A stretch of 64,000 nt of DNA from Onchocerca lupi (lineage: Eukaryota; Nematoda; Chromadorea; Rhabditida; Onchocercidae), in the NCBI GenBank assembly GCA_028564675.1, contig JAOVVO010000299.1, positions 29,318-93,317 on the forward strand, read 5' to 3'. Below the pieces are notes generated by a model, which saw nothing but the letters and a program-made list of their open reading frames with translations, was not told the origin of the DNA and did no database searches. A program made the position numbers and the translations under genes. This document shows, piece by piece, positions 36,408 to 50,139 of this stretch; position 1 is the first letter of the stretch, and every line of letters starts with the position of its first letter.

Positions 36408-39400
36408 TTAACTGACAGACCTATCGAGTGGTGTAATACGATTTATACTTTGCTGTGAACCAAATATCGAGCTTATCGTTGAAATAATTGAATTGAATGA
36501 TAATCTTGATAATGTTCGCCTCACCGCAAAATCATCCAAACCACGATGTACCACAACAGGCCAATCACCCATTGCCAAACGTGCTTGATGATTATAAAAT
36601 TCTACACAAGATAAACTTTGCTGAGTTGGCTTCCTAAATAAGGTCTTAAGATCTAAAATGTACCAGAGAAATAAGTGATTAATTGGAGGATAAAAAAATT
36701 GACTACATTAAGAGTTAAAAATTTCTCTTTGAAGAAGACAAGTTTTCCACGAAGTTTTGGTATTATGACAAAATTAAACAGTTGCGCCACCTGATTTACA
36801 AATCAGTTCTAATATTACGGGAATTTTAAAAATCGGGAATTATGAAATGTAGTGAAATCAATAATTTGCCTGTATAATTTTAGCAATAAGGATGAGACGA
36901 CAACACTGACTGATGATAAAGCCATTGCTGCTGCTGCCATCCATGGTTGAATTGTAAAACCCCAAGGCATGAAAACACCTAAGATGATAATTTCATTTTG
37001 AAAATTCTATCAATCAGCGTTATCACCATTAATGTATTAACATTCTCATGGTCATAAAAATATTATTACTTTGACAGTTTATGGCAGGATATTATAAATA
37101 ACAACTGTTGGGTTTTAAATATTAAATTTAACCGCATGTGATGAGAATCGGTAGTTAAATCAAAATTAGTGTCAATGATTATTCAAAAATAAAATACAAA
37201 AACTGAACATTCAAATAAAGATTTTTCGATAATTTTCAAACTTTAACCATGCAACCTTGATAAAACTATCAAATTTAGACTAAATCTCTTTTCCTTAGTT
37301 CTTTCGGATTTATTTTTAATTCAAATTTTATTATTTTTTCTTTCCTTTCTTCCTGCGTTTATCATACTTTTTTTAATCTAATGTTTTTCTAATTATATCA
37401 AAATGTATACATGTAATATTATTATATGCCAAGTAATTGCAAGTTTGAGCCGATCTAAAAGGAGCAATTTTTAACAGCTCTTCAAGGAAGCTTCTTCAAT
37501 AGAATAATAAACTAAACAAGATCTATTGACATAAAAAACTGAATTTACAAAAGGAGAACTAACCGGCAGCAATAGGAATTCCAATAACATTATATAATAC
37601 AGCGAACAAGAAATTAAGTTGTATACGACGTGTCGTTTTTTTCGATAAATCAATCGCTGCTACTACATCAATAAGATCATTCTGAAAAACAGTAGCAATA
37701 TTAATCAGTCACTTACTTACTTGCATCAATCCATTTACTTTTTATGTTGCATCACTGTTTTAATGATGGTAATCAAACTTTTCCGGAAATATCTATTCTA
37801 ATTTTTCTAATCCAATCTTTGTTTAGAAAAAGTAATTGTTATTAAAAAAAAAAAAAAAAAAATTAAAAATAAATCTCAATTGTAGATTTGAGAAACTAAA
37901 TGATGTTTTAACTGATGTTGCTCTAAAACAGAACTAAATTGAAAAACCTTACTTTTACTAGGACGATACCTGCACTTTCGATTGCAACATCTGAACCAGC
38001 TGCAATAGCAATGCCAACATCAGCACTAGCCAAAGCTGGACTATCATTTATTCCATCACCAACCATCGCTACTCGCTCTTTCATTTCCTGGAATGGAAGA
38101 AGAGGAAAATTAGATATTGTTTGCGACATTCGATGTAAGAAGATATATCTTAATGTCAGGTGATTTCAATACGACTAATCGAAATTCTCGTCATCTTTGA
38201 AAAGTAAATATATAAGACACATCAAATAAAAAAAAAAAGTTGATTATATGGAACGAAAAAAAAGAAAGATGCATCCTAAAAGTAACGGAAAAACTAGAAA
38301 AAAATTGCATAGAAGATCACAGAAAAATGCTTGAGGACTGCATTTTTCATATTACTTCAGTAAAAATTGATACGAAAAATTTTAAATTGCAATAAAAAGG
38401 GAAATAAAAGTTTATACCCAAAAGAGCCAACAATTACAATAACACTCGGAACACCAAAACTTATTTCAAGAATTTGAGAAAATTTTTAAATATTACTTAA
38501 ATTTAGTACAGTTAAAATTTATCGTTAAAATCTATGATTTATATATTAATGGTATGATTAAGTTTAAATTTTTTTTGATAAAGTATTTATAAAATACCTG
38601 CAATTGCTCAATTTTAATACGTTTTTGATTTGGCAAAACTTCGGCAAATACTTCGCGGATACCAACTTGTTTAGCAGTTGCTTCTGCAGTATGAGCATTA
38701 TCACCCGTCAAAAGAATTACTCTTATATTCATACGCTGCAGAGCCCAAACGGCAAGAGCACTTTCATTTTTCACCACATCTGCTATACTTATTATCGCAA
38801 CAAGATAACCTGAAATATGAAAAAGATGATAAGTATGTTTTATCGTAATTGTTTTAATATTAATATATCGTTGTGGTGTCCTTCATCTATGTACTGCAAA
38901 ATGCTACTAGCACTCCTACTTCACCTCGTAGTTTTCTTGAAACATTATACGTTACGATAGATAAGTTAGTGAAATGAATAACCATTTTATCATCAATAAC
39001 ATCTAATAATATCCATTTGATATCTATTTAAGAATTACCTGGAAAGTGAAATGAATAACCATTTTATCAGCAATAACATCTAATATTTCCATATGATAAC
39101 TATTTAAAAATTACCTGGTATTGCTTATTTTATCTATTTCATATTAAAATTTGAAAAATTTCATAAAATATTAGTATTATTTTTTACCGTTTATAGCACA
39201 CATAACAGATATATATCCAGCTGCCTGCTGCTCCTTAATGAGATTTCCAATATGCTCATCAACTGGAACTGCATTTTTGGCCATCCATCGTTCATTACCG
39301 ATTACAACTCGAAATGGCTTATTATCATTAAATATGGATTCGTGCACATCTATAAAAAGATTCTAATCTCTAAATTTTCTTATTGTACACAAAGATTAAG

Positions 39401-42400
39401 AAATGAAATTTAAACAGAAAATTCAAATGATAATAACGATGTCGAATATTTCTTATCAAAGAAAAATACAATTAAACAAATAGCACGCATAACTTCATAA
39501 TTCAATCGCTCTGACAAATCTTTTAGAACAGATAAAAAAAAATTTTTTTTTCCATCTACGACAATATATAAAGGCATTCGTCAAAAATGCCTGGAAAATT
39601 TCTTCTATAATCATAATAAAAGATAAGGCATTTCGTAGAGAAGTTACTGTTGAAAGAATTAAAAAACACAACGCCACTAGTACGTGGAAGACGTTAAAGA
39701 CGTTTATTCTGTAGATTACCGTAATGTTCTTTCCTGATCAACGTGACATCACCACTGTTTAATTTAATTACCGAACCGATCTGAGATTCTTTCTCTTGTA
39801 ATGTACTAAGCAACATATCATCGATTTTCTGCACTTCACAAGCAATGCCATTTCCAGCCGATGCATGAAATCGTCGCACAGTGGCCCATTCTTTCGTATT
39901 TAACAACTGCAAAATAAAAATGGATAATTGCAGAGTCTTATGAATCAGTAAATTGTCTGGGAAGGGATTTCTGAAAAATTTTGCTGAAATTTTACATAAT
40001 TTGTTTCCAGAAATTCATTTAGCATTACTTACTTCCTTTACAAAGGAAGTAATTGAATTTGCAATAGGATGTTCGCTGTTTGATTCAGCCGAACCAATAG
40101 TTGCAAACAATTTCAGTAGCGATAAACGATTTTCCGAGATCAGCGTATGAATTACTACTACCCATGGACGACCTTTGGTTATGGTTCCAGTTTTATCCAT
40201 AACGACTGTTGTAATCTGAAAAAAAAGAGCATTTTTTTCTTATTTGTATATAATATTTGAAAATAATTAAAAATAAAATCAAATATTTTCATCGGAAAAA
40301 AAAATAACTTTGATTGCTGCAAGAAATTTTGAAATTCGTTTCTTGCTCAGATGGGCCATATATTTCTTCAGCTACAAATTTACAATTTACAAATAACCCC
40401 AAATCTTTTGGGAAACAATAATCGCTGCTTACCTTATGGGCCATTTCTAATGGTTCACCACCTTTGATCAGTATACCATTAACAGCACCGATACCTGTAC
40501 CAACCATCACTGCCGTCGGTGTTGCCAAGCCTAATGAACACGGACATGCTATTGCTAACACTGTGATGGCTGCTTCGAAAGCGCGCTTCAATATAACTTC
40601 CATATTTGACCTTTTATCCTTAAAAAAAAAGAAGAATGACACAACAAATTTTGAATATTTGTTAACCCATACTATAGTTTGGATTTTAAAATTTCTCATG
40701 ACAGCTCCCAGTATTTAAAACAAAGCTTTCAGCAGCAATTTAATTGCTGTTGAAAGTCTTTTAAATACTCTATATCATCGTTAAAAGCACTTTTCTCTAT
40801 AATATTTTACTCATTTATCAGGACATCAGTGCTTTGTTAGCTCTTATATCTCTCTATAAAACGACCAAAAAAAAAGTTCGAATTATTTAAACATTCAGAA
40901 ACATGACCAACGTGATAGTTATTATAGTTAGAGAGTCATACAAAGAAATTGATTTTATTATTGGAGTATTTTCTTTAGATGTATTTGAAGAAAATATTCC
41001 AATGATAAAATCAAACTTCGGCTAAATGACAAAATTTCGTTTTTATTTGATATTAATTTAATAGCTAATTTATAATGATTACATTTCCCCATACAATATC
41101 AGATATTCACTTTCATATTTCTTATTTCATATTGTAGAACAAAAAGAAAAAGTGTACCATAAACTTGACATCCATGACATAGAAACCAACAAAAATCCAG
41201 GCAGCAAGTGTTAATGTAGCTAAACCAATAACTACCGGTACAAAAAGACCGGCTATTCGGTCAGCTGTTTGTTGTATTGGGGCCTATAAAAGAATGAAAT
41301 TGTACAAGTTAAAATAGTGAAATAGTTAAATAAAATCGAACATTTTGAATATAACGAAAAATTTTAGATACGAAATCTCCTTCACTATTCAAAAACAGAG
41401 GGAATGTACTTTAGAAGTTTGCGCCTCCTCGACCAAACGCACAATTTGTGCCAACGTTGTTTCTTGACCAACATGAGATGTCTGGATCAACAATGTTCCA
41501 TGTTGATTAACAGAACCACCAATTACTGTGCTACCTAGAATAATATTTGAGCGACAATAAATGATATCTACTATTTCAATAACTACAATAAATGATAGCT
41601 ATTCAGTTCTTATTTTTATCGCAATCAAGGATTATCCAACAATTGGGTGAAGAATTCCACATTTCTAAAGTTTTTTTTTTTTACATTAACATCACATATC
41701 TACGCTGCTTGCTACAATGAAGTAGATCTAAAATGTCGAAATTTTACATGGTATTTCCATTATTTCACTTCTTCCTACGATGACTTCTTTCCCAGTTATT
41801 AGTGCCAATCGATATGTGAATAAAAAAAAAAGGATCACAAACTGGTCACATTTATTTGATCATCAATGGTCACATGAAAAAAAAAAAAAACTACCTCAGC
41901 AAATTTAAAAAAAATAAAGCAGGAATGAAGGAATTGTGAAATTACCTTCTCTTTTGACAACAGGCATCGATTCTCCAGTTACAAATGATTCATCCGCTGT
42001 ACTTTGACCATCCACAACAATTCCATCAGCTGGAATCTTAGCACCCGGAACAACTTTCAACAAATCACCTCTTTGAACCTGCAAAAATCCAGAAAATTAG
42101 ACAATCAAATTATCACTTTCATTTACTTCCATTCAATATAATAGTATTTTCAGCATTTCCTACATGCATAACATAAGCCAAAATAAATAAACATTCTTCT
42201 CAAATCAAACTGACCAATTCGACATCAATATTTTCTTCAGATAAGACACGTCCATCATCATCTTTAGTTACCAAGATTGCTTCTTTCGCTTGTAATGACA
42301 TCAGTTTACTTAAAGCTTCCGACGTTTTACCTTTTGCCTTATACTCCAACCATCGACCTAATGAAACGAAAGTTATTAACATTGGAGTTACATCGAAAAA

Positions 42401-45400
42401 AGTCATCGGACTGCTTGGCCATCTAAAAAAAAGAGCAAATTTGAAATGACGTTAAAGAAAATAAAAGAAAATAACAATTGAAAATATAAAATCATGTAAA
42501 TATATAGATATGCCAGGAAGTATAAGCATCAACGCAACATCTAGAAGGAGAAACTTTTGCTTAAGGTTAATCATTATTTTGTATTTAGATATCCATGCGG
42601 AGTCAAAACTTGTTTAAATTTAATACAGTATGAAATTAAAATTGCTGATTTAAAAAAATAAAAAACTCGTGTATTAAAACATTTATGAAATTCAACGATT
42701 CTTCAGTAATATTTCAATTTGACAATACAATATTGTGTCACCTGAAAATTATTGAGCTTCTGCAAATTTTTACCTTAGAATAATGGCTATAACAACAACT
42801 GTTATGGAATATAAATACGAAGTGGTTGTTGCAAGCACAATTAAAACATCCATATTCGCTAAACCATGTTTCACAGCTTTCCAGCTTTGTAAATAAAAAT
42901 ATTTTCCACCAAATAACTAAAAAAAAAATTTGAAACATATCGATGACAATAATACAGTATGAAAATATCAAAGTATAATACTAAGTAAATATCAAATTAA
43001 GTGATTAAATAAAGTATCAAAGTAAAATGGCACAAAGTAATCAACATTTATTGATTTGTTTTGGATTTCCTATTTTGGTAACTGCAAAAAAAAAACTGCA
43101 AATGATGCATGGAAATTATCGTGAAATAGAGTAGACTAAAGAAATGTTTATAAAGAATTAGTACCTGCACAGGTGTGCATAGAATAAATAAAATGAGATT
43201 ATCCAAACTAAGTGCAGGAGTAAATACCGCTGTCTGCATCTCAGGATGCATTGGTGTATGGAGGAACCAATGGAAATAAATCATTATACCCATTACCGGT
43301 ATCCCAAATAATAGTGATACCAGCAGCGAATTTCTCCATCTGAAATACAATTTCAATATAAAAAAATTTATATTAATCCAATTATAATATTAACTTACAT
43401 GTATGATCAAAAATAATACAGATTTAGAGAACCAAAACACATTTTACATTTACCTACAAGATACTGAAAATTTATTCGCAATGATAGATAAACATTGAAG
43501 AGTTTACTCCTAACATTGGGTAGAGCGTTTAATTGAAGTATGATCACTGAACAAACTGATTCCTTACAAATATTAATAAATATTTCCAACCAATAAATCA
43601 GTAAAATTATACATGGAAATATCCACTCCATATTCCTTTGAAAAACTAACATACTTTGCTACTTCCGCCGAGTGATCGAGTCTTTTCAACTGTTCGTCGT
43701 GACATGCTACTGTTGCAGAATATCCCAAATCCTCAATGAATTTATTATAAACTAAAGAAGCAATGATATGAAATTTCATTAAGTTGAGAATTTAGTTAAG
43801 TAAATATTTATCAGTTTGACTAAAACTTCTTACCTCAATCACTTTGATAATATCACGTGGGCCTATAAACATAGGAGTATATTCAATCTTTGCAGAAGAT
43901 GTTGCTAATGAAACCGAACATGACTCGATTCCCTTCCTGGCAACAACATGCGACTCAATTCGTTGCACACAGGTTCCTGATGATAATCCATTAATCTGAA
44001 ATTAACAACTTCATTTAATTTAATAAATAGCATGATGAGTAAAATCACTTATCATCACCCAAATTGTGTAAAGCACGAAATCATCCAAGAACTGTCATGA
44101 TGATCGTATTACTTCAAAATGATCTTAATCTAAAGTCTAACAGCAAGCAGCAATACTTGAATTTGCTATGTATATTTGCATTTGTCTACTATATAGGAAA
44201 AACAACACAGTAAAAAAAATTTAGTTACGAAAATTAAAAATGTCTCTAGCAAAAAATAAATTCTGATTAAAAGTGCAACTATGATTATCGTACAAGATAG
44301 AATTTCGTTCGATTATCATCTTGATATTACGAAAATGATAACATAGATGAAAGAATGCCTGAAGAGAAGCTTTGGTTAATTTCAAATTGCTTTTTGAACT
44401 TTATAGTTTTTCACGAGAAAAAATAAATTTTACTATGAAAAATAATATTGAAAAACATAACTAAAATAACATGACCAAAAAAAAAATAACATAACTAAAA
44501 TCAAACAACTAACAACAATAATAAAAATAATTAATGACTAACATAATTAGTTGAGTACAGATAACACTTACCAACAAATTTAGTACTGTATGATTTTTAA
44601 ATCCATCATCGATGATTGTAGCTCGATAACCTAGCAGATTGATTTCTTCAGCTATGTGTTCGGCAGCGATTACCAGTGAATCATACACCACTTCCGCTTT
44701 CGATGACATCAAAGCCACGACTACAGAATGCACACCTGGAATTCATATTTTACAAAACAAGTAAAACTATAAATTGAATTATTGAATTATTCTTAAAATT
44801 GAATTATTCTTCAATCTGTTGATTTGTTTAACTAATATAAAAATTCATCTAAAATCATGAGAATGATATGTAAATGAAAGTGCCAAGCACCAATTTATAT
44901 ATCACTGAGGTTTACATTTGAGGAGAATATAAGTGAAATTTTTTCTTTCTACTCAACTTCTGAAAATTACAATAAGAATGTTGCCAAAAAATGAAACAAG
45001 TTTTACGCGAAATGCACGTTTCGTTTCAAATAAAAATGATAGAAACAATAATATATACATATTAAATTTACTATACATCACATTTCATACTTCATTTTTG
45101 TTTAGAAATAATTCCTCTGCAGTAGAAAAAGGCATTCCAAGAAAAATTATTTGTTATTCCAAATTTTTTAGAAGCATAATATAATTATATGGAAGATAAG
45201 CCTTGAAAGCTTAAATGACTTTCATTGCTTTAGCCGGTAATAATCGATGACACAACAAAAATGGGAGCTGAATTTTTATTTGAAATCAAGATTAAAAAAC
45301 AATCGAAAAAAACTTAGAATTTTTGGTCTATCGACAGAAAATTCACAAAAAAAAAGAAAAAAAAATTACACTGTCGAATGTACTTGTCCTAGATCATATC

Positions 45401-47667
45401 AGTAAACAAAAATTATGGGTTGATAGATGCCATTTTTTCACTTAATTTATTATATATATCAGCACAAAAAAATGACAAAACCTTTCAGTTTTCCAATATT
45501 CCGTTCTATATATGCAACACATGAAGCACATGTCATTCCTTCCACTGAAAATGTTCGTTTTTCGATGGAATCATCATTCAGGTGGGCGAATTTCGCTGTC
45601 TTTTTTTCAATCTTTACGGTGGATTTATTAACTTCACATATACTATCCTTCCTTTTATGTAAAATTGATGGAGATTCACCAATTAATCTTTCCTTGGAAT
45701 AATCTGAAAAATGACCTATTTGAGAAAGCACAGATATCTTAAAAATGCAGAAAAACGTAATTTGATAAATTTCCAAAGAAAATTTAACCGATTGGAACTT
45801 GAATTTCCTTTGGAAAAGGAATCTTTATTAATTCCTCATTTAAGAACAAAATACATCTAATATTTCAAGAAACAAATCTACAATATATTGAGAGAGTTTT
45901 GAGTATTTTTTTTTTTGTTTTAAACACGTTGAAGAAAGTCATACGCCAGCTTCCGTTGATGTTTGGTGCAATTTTCGAATTGTTTATGTAAATTGGTTTT
46001 CCCGCCTAATAATATCAAAACATAGTTCAAAAGTCAACGGGTTATATCGCCTTAGGTCTGCACATTTTTGATAATTATTCATATAAACTTGTATACAAAA
46101 AATTTAAAGAACAGAATACCTTGAGTTTGTAGTAATTGCGCATCAAAACCCATATCGGTGATCAATTCAACAACCATCTGAGAACTCCATTTAGAAGAAT
46201 CGTACACAATCCGTCCTTAAATGAATAAAAAACAGAATTAAAACCAAAGAACAGAATGAACAATGAAACGACTTTAAACAGAGAAGTAAAAAAGCAAAAA
46301 CAAGAATATTTAACATGCAAGAACATTACAATATTGAATCAGCTTGTCATCCTAAAATTTCATTTCACAAACATTCTTCCAAATTTCAAAGTTGAGTGGG
46401 GCTAAATTTTACCTATTTTACTTGTCTGATTTACTTATTTGTCATCAATAATCCAAATTTTTCATTTCATGTTTGAAAAATCACAGCTAAAAATGATCAA
46501 CCTTCAGATTTATTAAGTGAAACAGAAATTGATTTTATGCCATCGTTTCTTCCAACAGTCTCCTCGATATTATTTACGCATGAATGACATGTCATGCCAC
46601 TGATTTCAATTACTGCTTCTTGGAATTTCGAGGTTACTGGACTTCTATTCGAATATTTCTCCTTATCTAAAAAAGAAATTTGAATGTTTTTCAAGGAAAA
46701 ACTAGGCTTTGAAATAAAAAATTATACACATATGAGATCAAGAACATATGAGATATGAGATCAAGAAACCAGAGTGAAAGAGAGGTTACTGAAAGAAATA
46801 AATGACTAAATTTTCTATATTTTAATAATAAATGCCATATATAGGAATACTCTATAACATGAGGAATTTGTTGCAGATTTTCAGTGTCCATTATTTATCA
46901 TCTTTTTAAAATTACACTAATCTTGATTCTTATATTATTTCTTAACCAAAATTTATAAATAAAATTAATAGTGAGAATATAGGGAAATGATCTGATGAAT
47001 TTTCTAAATGTTCCCCCTATTTTCAAAAATTTTTATTCAATAACAATACAAAAAGAATTGATGTCATTGATGTTAAATTAAATAAAAATTTATTAACTTT
47101 TTTTATATTTTAACATCATATCCCATTTCTCAAATAATTTCCACAAATGAAAAATATTTCATTTTGATGCATCAATTCAATAAGAGCTAAAGAATTTAAA
47201 TTTAGGATAACTTTTCAAAACTAATAGTATCATGAATGCATAATTCTAAATATAATATTATGGTGTTACTAACCTACTAGAATGCCAAGCATTATCATTT
47301 CAGACTTATCTATTCTGTTTTAAATCGTCTATATTTTAGATCTGTTTATTTTTTGCCATATAAATTTGATTTTTTGGAGATCAAATGAGGAGCATCAATA
47401 TTTATCCAAATCACTGCACTATGTTTGTTTAGTTTTCAACTAAACCTTTTTTTTTTCAAAAATATCAAAATTTCAAGTCAAAATTCAACAAGGACCTTTT
47501 TCGTCATTATATGATACAACTACTTGATTGATTTCTCCTGTTCCATGCAATTTATTTTGAATATTATTCACTGTTGAGTGAGATGTCATTCTTTGCACAT
47601 CAATTTTCGTAGTTTCTCTGTCTGTTTTTTGTTTCACAAAATCAATTAATTCCTTGTCATCTGCCAT
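36408..47667 (-). CDS. cua-1: Copper-transporting P1B-type ATPase (ATP7A/B orthologue), 1,161 aa
   Basis: Twenty-two exons on the minus strand keep phase: 47667-47496, 46666-46502, 46215-46120, 45703-45482, 44735-44572, 43995-43834, 43731-43655, 43339-43165, 42916-42774, 42422-42215, 42078-41946, 41534-41410, 41283-41158, 40618-40433, 40215-40033, 39906-39720, 39349-39188, 38809-38598, 38087-37953, 37681-37564, 36978-36870 and 36633-36408. It pumps Cu(I) across Golgi or plasma membranes. Four heavy-metal domain units occupy about 1-350; two keep MTCxxC (exons 2 and 4). The pump core shows TGES (about 562), CPC (about 681-683), DKTGT (phosphorylated Asp about 725), SEHP (about 766), TGDN and GDGINDSP (about 976). 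The C-terminal membrane helices contain the YN and MxxSS motifs. Odd points: cysteines are lost in the first and last metal domains, and the last intron is GC-AG. The start ATG directly follows a TTTTTTTCAG acceptor. Confidence 0.96.
38968..39118. repeat. Tandem duplication of about 77 bases in a cua-1 intron
   Basis: The block starting AGTGAAATGAATAACC at 38968 is repeated at 39045 with a few substitutions. Both copies end in TTACCTGG. It lies in the intron between exons 17 and 18. Confidence 0.88.
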
Positions 47668-47680
47668 CTGAAAAAAAGAA
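47668..47680 (-). promoter_or_regulatory. Splice acceptor immediately 5' of the cua-1 ATG (probable trans-splice site)
   Basis: On the minus strand the sequence is TTCTTTTTTTCAG directly followed by ATG. In nematodes such an acceptor at the start codon usually receives a spliced leader. It could instead join an unseen upstream non-coding exon. Confidence 0.55.
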
Positions 47681-49919
47681 TGATGTCATATATATCATAA
47701 ATGATACTACATAAATAAGCAATGTCACGTAAATGTTACAAAAATGATTTCTTTTTAAAAGATTTTTTTTTAACTTAAAAAATATTCCTAATACAGTGTT
47801 ATTATTAGCCAAGCAAATGATATTACATGATCAGTAAGAAAAGTTTTAGAAGCAGATCTATGTATTTATGGCAATAAGATCATTATCGAACTTCAATTTG
47901 CTTACATACGAAATATACATCAAAAATTGACTGTACGTATTAATTAAGCAGAAAAAAAAGTTTTTGAAGAATTTTGACTCTATTAGAAATGAGATTATTT
48001 TTAGCAAGATATCGATTATAAAAAAAAAAAAAAAAAAACATATTCTGCAGAACAAAAATTTTAAATGAGAAGACCAGCAATTCTTTCACCTTCTATTATC
48101 ACTTCTACTCCTTTATAAGTGAATTGAGCAAATGCTGGTGATAGATAACAAAATGATAGAAAAGTAAGAGGAAGAGCTAAAAACAGGAAATCAGTAGAAT
48201 TGGGAAATTGAAATTACAAGCTCCATTTTCAAATTTATTTTCAAATCTTTCTTCGATTACTGACATTGAAAAATTAGGTCATAATATGAAGAGAATAAAG
48301 ACAAAAGTTTCAAATGAATTGTAATAAAGAGAAAAATTAGAAGAAAGAAAAAAAAAAAAGGACGTTTGAAACAATTTTAAAGGATTTTATAATCTATCAT
48401 AATTATTAGTCCAGTTTATGAATCATATTTATTTAATCATAACAACTTAGTGAAAATGAAATATTTTATGGCATAACAAAGATCATTAAAAATTCGAAAA
48501 CAGAAACATCCCCATTAAAAATGATCAATCATTTCCTAGCGAAGTAACTGATTTCAAAAACTAGTTCACATAACAGAAATAACTAAATGAAATGAAAAGG
48601 ACAGAAATGATAGATATATGATTTCAAATAAATATGTCTGCTGTTGATAGATATTAATGAGATATGTCATAAAACCTGAATTTCAAGTTTAATTGGCACG
48701 GAGGAAAAAGAGAATGAAAATTTTTGAAAACAGTTTATAATTGGAAATGATGATAAATCAAAGGAATTAAATTTTTCCAATTAGTTATTCTAATTCCGAT
48801 TGTTAGAGAAATACCATCTCAAAAAGTTAAATTTCACCTAATCATCTCATTAATGAGCTGTAGCGAATGAAAAAATTTCATAGTATTAATGTTTTATTGG
48901 TTGAAAAGCAATTCTTTTTTGAAATGAATTTAAAAAAAAAAAAAAGAAAAATTGAATTACATCACGATAATACATGAAAGTTCCAAGTGTTGTTAGAAAT
49001 CTTACATGCAATACTTACAATAGGAAATGGGAAATATCATTTGCTTCAACAGACTTCTTTTTTTTCAAATAAAATTAATAATAGAAAGTATTTCCAGCAA
49101 TCAAAAAAAGAAATTATTATTTCATCGTAGTTTAAAGCTGCAAATCACAACATTACAATCTGGAGAGAAACTTACCAAATAATAATATTATCAATTCCTT
49201 GCAATTTAAAATTTCAATTCCATAAAATATTTAAAAAAATATTTGTTTCTCTCCTTTTAATAAGGAAAAAAAAAAAAAACGCTGATTAACGAATAATGAT
49301 ACCATCAATTTGTATCGTTCTTGAAATTTCGGCCCTATAAAATACTGATATAATAAAACTTGGTTTTGTTTGTTCCAACATATCAGAAAATTTTTTAAAA
49401 AGCAAATTCCGATAACAGTTAGTGATGATATCATTCTAAGAGTAAATAAAAAAAAAAAAGTCTTAAGTAAATCATAATTTTCCCTTTAAGAAGATGAAAT
49501 GATGAAAGCAAACATAAAAATGCATTTTTATATTTCCTTTAGATTTTTTTCCTCTTATCAGGAGAGAGAGGGAGAGAAATGTTCTCTTCAAAAATTCATA
49601 TATGAATAGGGATGGTTACTTTTATTAGGGAAATGGAGAAAGTTACTGATAACAGAAATCTTCGGTTGCAAGTAATCTAAAACTTCGATCGATTGCTTTA
49701 TCGAAATTCAAAGGACTTTTTTTCTCTGTAAAAAAAAGAAGCAAAAAAAAATTGTAGAAAATAAAATGAAAATATTGATTGAAAATGAAAATATATATAT
49801 AAAAAACTTGAATTCAGGAAATTTTTTAAAAAAGAAATTCCCAATCAGAAATTTAATAAACAACTACAAGTGCAAACCTTTTTCAAATTGTTGACAAAAA
49901 AGAATGAAAATTTGGCAAT
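47681..49919. other. Intergenic region upstream of cua-1
   Basis: This AT-rich stretch between the divergent cua-1 (-) and RhoGAP (+) genes holds several A-runs and a short GA-rich run near 49561-49576. No coding series or RNA gene was recognised. Confidence 0.5.
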
Positions 49920-50045
49920 ACTAGGGGGGCCGCGAGAATTCTGTTATATTTAAGCGGACCGCATTTATTCGTCACGCGCTGTTCTACCCCGAGGTTTTCT
50001 ATTCAGTGTATGCCCGGGAGGTCGCGGGTGAGTGTAAGAATATTC
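49920..50045 (+). promoter_or_regulatory. GC-rich block, probable promoter or first non-coding exon of the RhoGAP gene
   Basis: This is the most GC-rich non-collagen stretch in the window, with GGGGGGCCGCG near 49924 and CCCGGGAGGTCGCGGGTGAGT near 50013. The GGGTGAGT at about 50028-50035 resembles a 5' splice site. It could therefore end a non-coding first exon about 100 bases before the first coding ATG. This is an inference from composition and position. Confidence 0.4.
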
Positions 50046-50139
50046 TTCTGAGATCTCAATATCTATCGCAGTGTTTCTATTATAGGCATCAATCGCTATG
50101 CTTATCATCGATTAACGGAAATTAGTTTTGAATATCCGG

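Noticed and set aside
43584..43654. Extension of the cua-1 exon 7 reading frame past GTATGT
   Set aside because: Stopping at the GTATGT donor gives AEVAKWRNSLL, which matches the family; the extension does not.
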